DNA of 7,228 nucleotides. Source: CAIYPG01 sp903864555 (GTDB lineage: Bacteria; Pseudomonadota; Gammaproteobacteria; Burkholderiales; SG8-39). Of the stretch, positions 1 to 6,112 are shown piece after piece (position 1 is the first letter of the stretch; every line of letters begins with the position of its first letter). A program made the position numbers and the translations under genes. The DNA is taken from positions 1-7,228 of the forward strand of contig CANJJT010000141.1 in assembly GCA_947474715.1 (NCBI GenBank). Reading direction: 5' to 3'. The notes beneath the pieces were generated by a model, which made no database searches, had not been told where the DNA came from, and saw only the letters and a list, made by a program, of their open reading frames with translations.

Positions 1-478
1 CGCCGACCGCGGTGTCGGAGTTGGCCGAGATGGTGCCGACCTGGGAGATGGCCTTGCTGTCGGTGCAGGGACGGGAGATGGACTTCAGCTCTTCGACGGC
101 GGCCGCGACGGCCTTGTCGATGCCGCGCTTCAGATCCATCGGGTTCATGCCGGCGGCCACGTACTTCATGCCTTCACGCACGATGGCCTGGGCCAGCACG
201 GTGGCCGTGGTGGTGCCATCACCGGCCACGTCGGAGGTCTTGGAGGCGACTTCCTTCACCATCTGCGCGCCCATGTTCTGGAACTTGTCCTTCAGTTCGA
301 TTTCCTTGGCGACCGAAACACCATCCTTGGTGATGGTCGGGGCGCCATAGGAGCGCTCCAGGATGACATTGCGGCCCTTGGGGCCGAGTGTGGACTTGAC
401 GGCATTGGCGAGAATGTTAATGCCTTCGAGCATTCTGAGCCGGGCTTCTTCGTGGAAACGTACGTCTTTAGCTGCCAT
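1..478 (-). CDS. groEL: Chaperonin GroEL (60 kDa, Hsp60), N-terminal part, runs off the left edge
   Basis: Only the first 159 codons are present; the rest of a protein normally about 545 residues long lies beyond position 1. GroEL forms the cytoplasmic double-ring ATPase that encloses and folds client proteins with GroES. The reading starts MAAKDVRF and contains family hallmarks: TLGPKGRNV near residue 30, TKDGVSVAKE with the catalytic aspartate near residue 52, GDGTTTATVLAQ with the nucleotide-binding aspartate near residue 87, and AAGMNPMDLKRGIDKAV near residue 110. This is the equatorial ATPase domain and the beginning of the intermediate domain. The ATG at 478-476 is preceded by AGGAG at 492-488 with 9 nt spacing. 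It is the second gene of the groES-groEL operon, downstream of groES after a 134-nt spacer. No damage is visible. Identification is essentially certain. Confidence 0.97.
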   Translation of the reverse strand, partial: MAAKDVRFHEEARLRMLEGINILANAVKSTLGPKGRNVILERSYGAPTITKDGVSVAKEIELKDKFQNMGAQMVKEVASKTSDVAGDGTTTATVLAQAIVREGMKYVAAGMNPMDLKRGIDKAVAAAVEELKSISRPCTDSKAISQVGTISANSDTAVG

Positions 479-612
479 GTTGCGGTACTCCTGGTAAATG
501 GGCTTGCGCGGCGAATTTCAGCAAGACTGGAATGCCGGATGCAATGGCCGTTAGGCCGCCCGATGTAGGGGAATTGAAGGGGTGCATTCCCTCAACTGGT
601 TGCTGGAAACGC
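479..612 (-). other. groES-groEL intercistronic spacer with competing inverted repeats
   Basis: This 134-nt spacer has no convincing ORF on the minus strand. It carries GGCC-GTTA-GGCC (546-557), a short hairpin, and GGGAAT (569-574) with ATTCCC (586-591), a 6-bp stem with an 11-nt loop. GGAATGC (529-535) is also a perfect 7-bp complement of GCATTCC (584-590), so segment 584-591 can pair locally or distally but not both at once. The groEL Shine-Dalgarno at 488-492 lies outside these stems. A role in mRNA processing or in balancing GroES and GroEL output is inference; no folding was computed. Confidence 0.45.
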
Positions 613-900
613 TCAGGCAAAAATGCCCATGATGTCGTCTTCCCGCATCACCAGATATTCAACGTTGTCGATCTTGACCGTGGTGCCGGAGTACTTCCCG
701 AACAGGATGCGGTCGCCGACCTTGACATCCAGCGGGCGGACCTTGCCGTCTTCGAGAATCTTGCCGTTGCCAATGGCAATGACCTTGCCCTGGTCGGGCT
801 TTTCGGCCGCATTTTCAGGGATGACGATGCCGCCGATGCTCTTGGTTTCGGCGTCAATGCGCTCGACGACCACACGGTCGTGTAATGGACGAATCTTCAT
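613..900 (-). CDS. groES: Co-chaperonin GroES (10 kDa, Hsp10)
   Basis: A complete 95-residue protein, the usual GroES length. GroES is the heptameric lid that caps the GroEL ring in the cytoplasm. The sequence starts MKIRPLHDRVVV, carries the GroEL-contacting mobile loop around residues 17-32 with the hydrophobic IVIP anchor, then EKPDQGKVIAIGNGK, the motif VKVGDRILFGKY around 60-70, and ends EYLVMREDDIMGIFA, all typical of the family. The ATG at 900-898 is preceded by AAGAGG at 911-906 with 5 nt spacing; an upstream in-frame extension to about 1056 would cross the CIRCE operator and is rejected. It is the first gene of the groES-groEL operon and is expected to be induced by heat through HrcA release from the CIRCE element about 100 nt upstream. 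Identification is essentially certain. Confidence 0.97.
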   Translation of the reverse strand: MKIRPLHDRVVVERIDAETKSIGGIVIPENAAEKPDQGKVIAIGNGKILEDGKVRPLDVKVGDRILFGKYSGTTVKIDNVEYLVMREDDIMGIFA

Positions 901-1001
901 GGGAACCTCTTGGTTGCAACGTGTTATGACCCGGCGGGAATCAAGCGTCCCGGAACATCGGTGGCAGGATCTGGAGATCCGGGTGCCTAGAATGGGTTGC
1001 A

Positions 1002-1028
1002 TTGGCACTCGGGAGGAGAGAGTGCCAA
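1002..1028 (-). promoter_or_regulatory. CIRCE operator (HrcA binding site) of the groES-groEL operon
   Basis: The sequence TTGGCACTC, nine bases, GAGTGCCAA is a perfect inverted repeat with 9-bp arms and a 9-bp spacer. This matches the CIRCE consensus TTAGCACTC-N9-GAGTGCTAA with one symmetric A-to-G change per arm. CIRCE is bound by the HrcA repressor, which depends on GroEL for activity, so the chaperonin feeds back on its own transcription. It lies about 100 nt upstream of the groES start, the classical location. The hrcA gene is not in this window. Confidence 0.93.
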
Positions 1029-1030
1029 CG

Positions 1031-1060
1031 ATGGGGCCAAAAACCCCGGAAAGCAATCAA
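1031..1060 (-). promoter_or_regulatory. Candidate heat-shock promoter of groES-groEL, next to CIRCE
   Basis: Reading on the minus strand, TTGATT (1060-1055) is followed after 18 nt by CCCCAT (1036-1031). CCCCAT is the core of the sigma-32 -10 element. The upstream TTGATT resembles a -35 element, but the spacing is longer than the usual 12-15 nt for sigma-32, and the same region makes a poor sigma-70 promoter. The start of transcription would fall in or beside CIRCE, which fits repression. An A-rich tract on the same strand (1072-1065) sits just upstream and could act as an UP-like or curved element. The promoter's general location is likely; the exact elements are uncertain. Confidence 0.4.
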
Positions 1061-1284
1061 CTTATTTTTTTTATTGAAGATATCCCACCATGCTGGGAGG
1101 CAGGTCATGCCCCCCGGCTCGCACTCGGTCAACAATTATTGAATGAAAACATGCAGATACCGGGATTTTGCCGCAGCCAGTATCCGGATCAGGGGGCAAG
1201 GGGGCGTAAGCTGTATTTCACAGCCCATCCCCCGAGGGATGCTGAAATTTCCTTGATCTGTTCTGGATTTCTCCAACAGTGAGG
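1061..1284. other. Non-coding gap between the groES promoter and the acyl-CoA synthetase gene
   Basis: Together with 901-1060 this makes 384 nt without a supported gene. It contains the AT-rich tract near 1061-1082, an imperfect AT-rich palindrome near 1128-1145, a -35-like TTGACC on the minus strand (1132-1127) without a good -10, and a structured segment near 1210-1248 described separately. ORFs crossing the region are random openings that also run through the CIRCE operator and groES. Confidence 0.5.
1215..1248 (-). terminator. Stem-loop downstream of the acyl-CoA synthetase gene, possible transcript end
   Basis: CAGC (1221-1224) plus ATCCC (1227-1231) pair with GGGAT (1236-1240) plus GCTG (1241-1244), giving a 9-bp stem with a 2-nt bulge and a 4-nt loop; TTT and AAA on the outside could extend it. 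A second small hairpin, GCTGT-ATTTC-ACAGC (1210-1224), overlaps it. It lies about 40-70 nt past the stop codon of the minus-strand gene, where a terminator is expected to protect the groE promoter from read-through. No run of T follows on the minus strand, so it is not a classical intrinsic terminator. Confidence 0.3.
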
Positions 1285-3441
1285 CTATGCCTTCCTGATC
1301 ATCAGCGCATCCACCGCGATGATCCGTTTGCCGGAACAGATGAGCGGATTCACATCCAGTTCGGCGATGAATGCCTGCTGGTCATCGAGGAATTCGGCCA
1401 GGCGCACGATCACCTCGGCGAGCGGGTCCTGATCCACTGGCTCGGCGCCGCGAAAGCCCCTGAGCATAGCCTGGCCCTTCAGGCGGGCGAGCATGGCTTG
1501 CGCTTCGGTCTTCGTCACGGGGGCGAGTGCCAGTGCGGTGTCCTGGAGCAGTTCCACCAGCACACCGCCCAGTCCGGCCACGATCAGCGGGCCGAACAAG
1601 GGGTCGACCTTGCCGCCCACCATGATCTCGGTGCCGGCCGGCACCATGGGCTGCACCAGCACGCCGTTGATCTTCGCATCGGCCTTGTATCGCTTTGCAT
1701 TGGCCATCACGGCGTCGTAGGCGCCTGTCACTTCCTCGGCCGTTTTCAGGTTGAGGCGGATGACGCCGGCTTCGGTCTTGTGCGGGATGTCGGGGGATTC
1801 CACCTTCATCACCACCGGCAGGCCCAGGGCCTGTGCGGCACTGACAGCATCGGCTGCGGATTGCACCAGTGTTTCGCCCACCACCGGCACCCCGTAGAGC
1901 GCGAGCACGTCCTTGGCTTCGCGCTCGGTGAGGGTCTGGTGCTTCGCCGCGGTGATCAGTGCGGCGGCCTTGTCCTTGGCATTGGCAGGGGACAGGCGGA
2001 CCAGCTTGCGCGGGCCATCCCTTTCCTCGGCCTCGCGGCGGTCGGCGCGCCGATGCCAGGCGGCGATGGAGGCGAAGCAGCAATCGAGGGAACCGAAGGG
2101 AATGATCCAGGGATCAAGGGCCGATTCGGTTTGGCCCGGGCCGCCCACCCAGCCGCCCAGCAGCGGCTGGCATAGCGGCACCTGATGCTTGCGCGCGATC
2201 TCGCTCAGCATGGGAAAGCGCTCCACCACGCCCGAGTTGGTCGAGACCACCGGGTAGATGATGATGCCGTAGTCGGTGCACCCGGCGATGGTTTCCATGA
2301 CGCCGCGGGTGGCCTCCAGACTGCCGCTGACCATGGCGGTGACATCCAGCGGGTTCTTGGGTTTGACGAACTCCGGAATGAGCGTGGCGAGCTTCGCCGA
2401 CACGTCGGCGGGCGGCTGCGGCAGCGCCACGCCATGGCGCGTGGCCACATCGGCGGAGATGATGCCGGCGCCGCCTGAGGAGGAGTTGACGATCACCCCG
2501 CGCGCCTTGGGCTGGCGAGGCACCTTGGCGAAGAAGGCTGCCATCTCCAGCAGGTATTCGAGGTTGTCCAGCATGATGATGCCGGCCCGCTCCGCGGCGG
2601 CACGATAGGCGGCTTCCGAACCAGCCAGCGAACCGGTGTGCGACAGGGCCGCCGATGCGCCTTCATCGCTGTTGCCGATCTTGCACATCAGCACCGGCTT
2701 GTCGGCGCGGCGTGCCACTTCACCGGCTTGCATCAACTGCTCGGCATCGGTCATGCCCTCGAACAGGCAGGCGATGGCCCGGCAGTCCGGGTCATCGGCG
2801 AGGAAGGAAATGGCGTCATTGACATTGACGTCGCAGGAGTTGCCCATGGTGATGACATGGCTCATGTTGATGCCGCGCATCATCCCCTGCGCCAGGCCGA
2901 ATCCCATGGCGCCGGACTGGCTCACCACGCCGATGCCGGGTGCCTCGCCGCCCAGGCGCTTGAACTCGCTCTTGGCAAAACTCACCACGGCATTGCGGAT
3001 GAAATTGCCGAAGCCCATGCAATTGGGACCGATGATCCTGATGCCGGTGTCGCGCGCGATTTTCGTCAGGCGATGCTGCTGCTCGATGCGATCGGCCTTG
3101 CCGGTTTCCAGATAGCCCGAAGCAAAGATCACCACGCCGCCCACGCCGGCCTCGGCGCACTCCAGCACCGCTTCCTCCACCGCTGGCCGGGGCAGGGCGA
3201 TCAGCACGCAGTCCGGCGGTTCGGGCAAGGAACGGATGCTCGGATAGCACTTGTCGCCATCGATCTCCGGGTACTTGGGATTGACGCGCCAGGTCTTGCC
3301 GCTGAAGCGCTTCAGGTTGTTGAAGCCCTTGGCGCCGAAGGAGGCGGGGTTGGGCGAGACGCCGTGCACGGCGATGCTGGAGGGGTTGAGCAGGCGCCTC
3401 AGGTCGGCGTGGCGGTAGACGGGGCGGTGGGGGAATGGCAT
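1285..3441 (-). CDS. NDP(ADP)-forming acyl-CoA synthetase (acetate--CoA ligase family), fused alpha-beta
   Basis: A 718-residue cytoplasmic enzyme predicted to interconvert a carboxylic acid, CoA and ATP with acyl-CoA, ADP and phosphate through a phosphohistidine. Domain order: Rossmann CoA-binding domain (about 10-145, with SSIAVHGVSP at 21-30 and GPNCMGFGN at 138-146); succinyl-CoA ligase-like domains (about 165-460), with GVVSQSGAMG at 171-180 and LSHTGSLAGS at 266-275, where His268 is the expected phosphorylated residue; and a C-terminal ATP-grasp domain (about 490-715), with SPDIPHKTEAGV at 549-560, GGKVDPLFGPLI at 609-620 and the metal-binding ELDVNPL at 694-700. Length and layout are normal and no frameshift is seen. 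The ATG at 3441-3439 has AAGAGG (3457-3452) 10 nt upstream; a TTG at 3471-3469 would add ten residues and is less likely. It is divergent from the Bug/flavoprotein cluster, suggesting activation of an imported acid; the substrate cannot be read from sequence. Confidence 0.9.
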   Translation of the reverse strand: MPFPHRPVYRHADLRRLLNPSSIAVHGVSPNPASFGAKGFNNLKRFSGKTWRVNPKYPEIDGDKCYPSIRSLPEPPDCVLIALPRPAVEEAVLECAEAGVGGVVIFASGYLETGKADRIEQQHRLTKIARDTGIRIIGPNCMGFGNFIRNAVVSFAKSEFKRLGGEAPGIGVVSQSGAMGFGLAQGMMRGINMSHVITMGNSCDVNVNDAISFLADDPDCRAIACLFEGMTDAEQLMQAGEVARRADKPVLMCKIGNSDEGASAALSHTGSLAGSEAAYRAAAERAGIIMLDNLEYLLEMAAFFAKVPRQPKARGVIVNSSSGGAGIISADVATRHGVALPQPPADVSAKLATLIPEFVKPKNPLDVTAMVSGSLEATRGVMETIAGCTDYGIIIYPVVSTNSGVVERFPMLSEIARKHQVPLCQPLLGGWVGGPGQTESALDPWIIPFGSLDCCFASIAAWHRRADRREAEERDGPRKLVRLSPANAKDKAAALITAAKHQTLTEREAKDVLALYGVPVVGETLVQSAADAVSAAQALGLPVVMKVESPDIPHKTEAGVIRLNLKTAEEVTGAYDAVMANAKRYKADAKINGVLVQPMVPAGTEIMVGGKVDPLFGPLIVAGLGGVLVELLQDTALALAPVTKTEAQAMLARLKGQAMLRGFRGAEPVDQDPLAEVIVRLAEFLDDQQAFIAELDVNPLICSGKRIIAVDALMIRKA

Positions 3442-3451
3442 GTGGGCTTGG

Positions 3452-3457
3452 CCTCTT
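3452..3457 (-). promoter_or_regulatory. Ribosome binding site choosing the ATG start of the acyl-CoA synthetase
   Basis: AAGAGG on the minus strand lies 10 nt before the ATG at 3441-3439. The identical hexamer serves groES in this window. It favours this ATG over the in-frame TTG at 3471-3469, which would place the hexamer inside the coding region. Confidence 0.55.
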
Positions 3458-3572
3458 GGGTAGAGAGGCAAGGGCCGGCCTCATGCCGGTCCTCGCGCGG
3501 TTCTCACGATGTGACGCAGGCTGCGCGGGCTGCCGCCGTTCTGGCCACGGCAACACCGGCGCTGCCCTCATG

Positions 3573-3601
3573 TTGACAAATCAGGGCCGTTCACCAAGAC
3601 T
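3573..3601 (+). promoter_or_regulatory. Candidate sigma-70 promoter for the Bug/flavoprotein cluster
   Basis: The 241-nt divergent region 3442-3682 holds a perfect -35 hexamer TTGACA (3573-3578), followed after 17 nt by AAGACT (3596-3601), which matches TATAAT at three of six positions. Transcription from it would begin about 75 nt before the first Bug gene. No clear activator or repressor palindrome was seen in the interval, and no convincing promoter for the divergent synthetase was found. The match may be chance. Confidence 0.4.
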
Positions 3602-3682
3602 CGCTGACACTGACGACCCGCGCTGGATGGTACTAAAGAATCCGCTGAGAACGCCGGGCACAGATCACCCAAGGAGGAAGTC

Positions 3683-4753
3683 ATGCCCCAAGTCCGTATC
3701 GTGCCTGCTGCGCTGCCCGCGTTGTACCGCCGTTCGCATTCCCGTTCGGCAAGCGGCACCCTCAGGCGCAGGCCTGCGCTTGGCCTGCAGCGCCTGTTGC
3801 CGGCACTGGCTCTGGCGCTGTCGCTCGCCGCGCCCTCGGCGGCCTGGGCGCAGACCTATCCCAGCCGGACCATCCGCATCATCTGCCCGTTCTCCCCTGG
3901 CGGCAGCATCGACAAGCTGGCGCGCCTGGTGGGTCGCAAGATGGAGGAGAGCCTGGGCGTGCCGGTGGTGGTGGAGAACCGCACCGGCGGTGGCGGATCC
4001 ATCGGCACCAAGGCCATGGTGGACGCGCGTCCCGATGGCTACACCCTGGGCATCCTGTCACCGGGGCCGACTGCGGTGATGGCCGGGCTGGGTGCGCAGA
4101 TTCCGTATCACATCGAGAAGGACATCAGCTACATCGTGGCCCTGGCCAGCGTGGTGGGGGTGATGGTGGCCGGCCCGGATTTCCCGGCGCGTTCGCCGCG
4201 CGAACTCATCGAACTGGCGAAGAAGAACCCGGGCAAGATCACCTATGGCACCTCGGGGGTGGGCTCCAGCACCCATCTGCAGGTGGAACTGTTCTCCCAT
4301 GCCGCCGGGGTGAAGATGACCCATGTGCCCTTCAAGGGCGCGGGCAATGGCGTGGGCGACGTGCTGGGCGGTCATGTGAACATGCTGATGACCACCCTGG
4401 CCACCGCCGGGTCGATGATCAACGCCGGCAAGCTCCAGGGCGTGTATGTCTTCGAGAGCCAGCGCTTTCCCACCCACCCGCAGCTGCCGGCCGTGACCGA
4501 AGGGCTGCCCGGTTTCACGCCGCCGCCCAACTGGTATGGCCTGGCCGGCCCGGGTGGCCTGCCCCCGGCCATCGTCGACAGGCTCAACCGCGAGGCGGTG
4601 GCGGCCATGGCCTCGCCCGACCTGCAGAAGGAAATCATCGCCAGCGCCTATCGCATCATCGGCGGCACGCCACAGGATTACCTCGAGTTGATCCGCAAGG
4701 ACGTGCGCATGATTACCGAAGTGGGCCGCACCGCCGGCATCCGGCTGGAGTAG
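3683..4753 (+). CDS. Tripartite tricarboxylate transporter-type substrate-binding protein (Bug/TctC family), first copy
   Basis: A 356-residue periplasmic protein of the Bug family, which captures small carboxylates or related solutes for TctAB-type transporters or for sensing. The start is firm: AAGGAGG (3671-3677) lies 5 nt before the ATG. Residues 1-56 form an export signal: a long arginine-rich n-region (RRR at 28-30), a hydrophobic core LLPALALALSLAA, and a likely signal peptidase site after AWA56. The mature part shows the family order: TYPSRTIRIICPFSPGGSIDKLAR (58-81; split ligand loop PF-SP-GG with Asp77), GVPVVVENRTGGGG (92-105), PDGYTL (117-122), LAKKNPGKITYGTSGVGSSTH (178-198), GVKMTHVPFKG (209-219) and LPAVTEGLPGF (268-278). 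It heads the plus-strand cluster, with the flavoprotein about 110 nt downstream. No TctA or TctB is present here, so the transport partner is unknown. The ligand is not predictable. Confidence 0.92.
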   Translation: MPQVRIVPAALPALYRRSHSRSASGTLRRRPALGLQRLLPALALALSLAAPSAAWAQTYPSRTIRIICPFSPGGSIDKLARLVGRKMEESLGVPVVVENRTGGGGSIGTKAMVDARPDGYTLGILSPGPTAVMAGLGAQIPYHIEKDISYIVALASVVGVMVAGPDFPARSPRELIELAKKNPGKITYGTSGVGSSTHLQVELFSHAAGVKMTHVPFKGAGNGVGDVLGGHVNMLMTTLATAGSMINAGKLQGVYVFESQRFPTHPQLPAVTEGLPGFTPPPNWYGLAGPGGLPPAIVDRLNREAVAAMASPDLQKEIIASAYRIIGGTPQDYLELIRKDVRMITEVGRTAGIRLE

Positions 4754-4788
4754 CATCGGACGCCGCATCGGACTCTCGCATGGCGGCG
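4753..4788 (+). repeat. Short direct repeat and hairpin after the first Bug gene
   Basis: GCATCGGAC occurs at 4753-4761 and again at 4765-4773, a 9-bp direct repeat with a 12-bp period, whose first base is the last base of the TAG stop. CGCCGC (4761-4766) can also pair with GCGGCG (4783-4788). No T-run follows, so this is not an intrinsic terminator; a 3' stabilising stem or a chance replication slip are both possible. Confidence 0.4.
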
Positions 4789-4814
4789 ACAACGCATTCA
4801 TCAGGAGACGCACC

Positions 4815-4865
4815 ATGATTTCCCTCCCACCCGCAGCGCGCCAGGCCGCCGGGGGCCAGCATTGA
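4815..4865 (+). CDS. Sixteen-codon ORF overlapping the flavoprotein start (TGATG), possible coupling leader
   Basis: An ATG at 4815-4817 has AGGAG (4803-4807) 7 nt upstream, a better ribosome binding site than the downstream flavoprotein start possesses. It encodes MISLPPAARQAAGGQH and stops at TGA 4863-4865, whose last A is the first base of the flavoprotein ATG. This TGATG arrangement is typical of translational coupling. The peptide has no recognisable domain. Alternatives are that the true flavoprotein N-terminus starts here and a one-base sequencing or natural indel broke the frame, or that the ORF is chance. The Shine-Dalgarno and exact overlap make it worth annotating, but production of a peptide is unproven. 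Confidence 0.4.
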   Translation: MISLPPAARQAAGGQH

Positions 4866-6043
4866 TGGCCGCGGTCAGCGCCGCGCCATCGGCGGCAACG
4901 CCGGCCTTGTTCACGCCGCTCACCCTGCGCGGGGTGACGCTGCGCAACCGCATCGTGCTCTCGCCCATGCTGACCTACAGCAGCGTTGGCGGGCATGTGA
5001 ATGACTACCACTTCGCCCACTACGGCAAGTACGCGCAGGCCGGCGTCGGCCTGGTGTTCGTCGAATCCACCAAGGTGGACCCACTCGGCTGCTCCACGCC
5101 GCGCGACCTGGGCCTGTGGAAGGACGAATTCATTGCGCCCTTGCAGCGCATCACCGCCTTCATCAAATCGCAGGGCGCGGTGCCCGGCATCCAGATCAGC
5201 CATTCGGGGCGCAAGGCGCGCCGCTCGGCGCCCTTCGAGGGTAACCAGCCGCTGGCCGATTGCCCCGGCGTGGACCACGGCGAACCCTGGCCACTGATCG
5301 GCCCCAGCGCCATCGCCCATTCGGCCAGTTTCGAGACGCCGCTGGCCATGAGCGAGGCGGACATCCGCGCATCGCTCGGGCACTGGGAGGCGGCGGCGCG
5401 GCGCGCGCTGCAGGCCGGCTTCGAGGTGCTGGAGATCCACGCCGCGCACGGCTACCTCATCCACCAGTTCCTCTCGGCACATGCCAACCGGCGCACCGAT
5501 GCTTATGGCGGCAGTTTCGACAATCGCCTGCGCTTCGCGCGCGAGGTGGTGGCGGCGGTGCGCAAAGCCTGGCCGCAGGACAAGCCCTTGTTCATGCGCA
5601 TTTCCGGCACCGACGAGGCCGGCTGGACAGTGCAGGACAGCGCGCAGCTGGCCGCTGCGGTCAAGGCCGAGGGCGTCGATGTGATCGATTGCAGTGGCGG
5701 GGGCATGGCTGAGGGGCCGGCTGCCGCGGGCGCGGTGATCGGCTATGGCTACCAGGTGCCGTATGCGGCGCACGTGCGCCGCGAGGCCGGCATTGCCACG
5801 CTGGCGGTAGGCCTCATCATCCACGCCGACCAGGCCAATGCCATCATCGAGAACGGCCAGGCAGACCTGGTGGCGCTGGGCCGCGAGTTGCTGCTCAACC
5901 CCAACTGGGCGGTGGATGCGGCGCACAAGCTGGGCCTGCGGCGCTTCGATTTCATGCCGCCCGGACCGGCCTGGTACCTGGAACGGCGCGCGGCCAACGC
6001 GCACATCCTGCCCTCGACCTGGGGCAGGGGATTGCCTGGGTGA
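4865..6043 (+). CDS. Old Yellow Enzyme family flavin oxidoreductase (NADH:flavin oxidoreductase, YqjM-like)
   Basis: A 392-residue FMN-dependent TIM-barrel protein, likely cytoplasmic since no signal peptide is evident. The family uses NAD(P)H to reduce activated C=C bonds of enones, enoates or related compounds. Visible motifs: LFTPLTLRGVTLRNRIVLSPM (15-35), TYSS (37-40), GIQISHSGRKARR (108-120; flavin-contacting Gln110), IHAAHGYLIHQFLS (191-204; substrate-anchoring His192 and His195), ANRRTDAYGGSFDNRLRF (207-224), then the phosphate-binding end with AVGLI (314-318) and ADLVALGRELLLNPNW (333-348; Arg340). The residue after SPM is Leu36, where YqjM-type enzymes have cysteine and classical OYEs threonine. 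The ATG at 4865 overlaps the stop of a 16-codon ORF and has only a weak purine-rich stretch upstream; TTG at 4862 is an alternative. It sits between two Bug genes, suggesting reduction of an imported compound. Exact substrate unknown. Confidence 0.9.
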   Translation: MAAVSAAPSAATPALFTPLTLRGVTLRNRIVLSPMLTYSSVGGHVNDYHFAHYGKYAQAGVGLVFVESTKVDPLGCSTPRDLGLWKDEFIAPLQRITAFIKSQGAVPGIQISHSGRKARRSAPFEGNQPLADCPGVDHGEPWPLIGPSAIAHSASFETPLAMSEADIRASLGHWEAAARRALQAGFEVLEIHAAHGYLIHQFLSAHANRRTDAYGGSFDNRLRFAREVVAAVRKAWPQDKPLFMRISGTDEAGWTVQDSAQLAAAVKAEGVDVIDCSGGGMAEGPAAAGAVIGYGYQVPYAAHVRREAGIATLAVGLIIHADQANAIIENGQADLVALGRELLLNPNWAVDAAHKLGLRRFDFMPPGPAWYLERRAANAHILPSTWGRGLPG

Positions 6044-6098
6044 TAAGACAATAGCACCGCAGTGGCGCAGCACCCGAGAGAGGTATGCGCCCTGCACC

Positions 6099-6105
6099 AA
6101 GGAGG
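6099..6105 (+). promoter_or_regulatory. Ribosome binding site fixing the start of the second Bug gene
   Basis: AAGGAGG lies 7 nt before the ATG at 6113. It rules out the longer in-frame opening from GTG 6062, whose extra 17 residues would precede the signal peptide. The same AAGGAGG motif precedes the first Bug gene. Confidence 0.8.
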
Positions 6106-6112
6106 AGTCACC

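Noticed and set aside
1033..1072. GGGG/CCCC hairpin (1033-1047) followed by an eight-T run (1065-1072), resembling a plus-strand terminator
   Set aside because: The stem is only 4 bp, the T-run is 17 nt away, and there is no plus-strand gene upstream to terminate. The A/T tract fits better as promoter DNA for groES.
1121..1126. GCACTC, a possible second CIRCE half-site upstream of the groE promoter
   Set aside because: No matching GAGTGC arm at the required 9-bp spacing; a single hexamer is expected by chance.
623..1282. A 219-codon plus-strand open frame crossing groES, CIRCE and the upstream region
   Set aside because: It is antisense to groES and runs through the operator; no family resemblance and no convincing ribosome site.
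1279..2175. A 298-codon plus-strand open frame opposite the acyl-CoA synthetase (and a similar one at 2638-3576)
   Set aside because: Histidine- and glycine-rich low-complexity translations without motifs, fully antisense to a conserved enzyme; shadows of its codon bias.
3439..3471. TTG start at 3471-3469 giving a 728-residue acyl-CoA synthetase
   Set aside because: The ten extra residues carry no conserved sequence and the ATG at 3441-3439 has an AAGAGG site at acceptable spacing. Not fully excluded.
6062..6112. GTG start at 6062 extending the second Bug protein by 17 residues
   Set aside because: The strong AAGGAGG at 6099-6105 would be inside the coding region, and the extension would precede a normal signal peptide.
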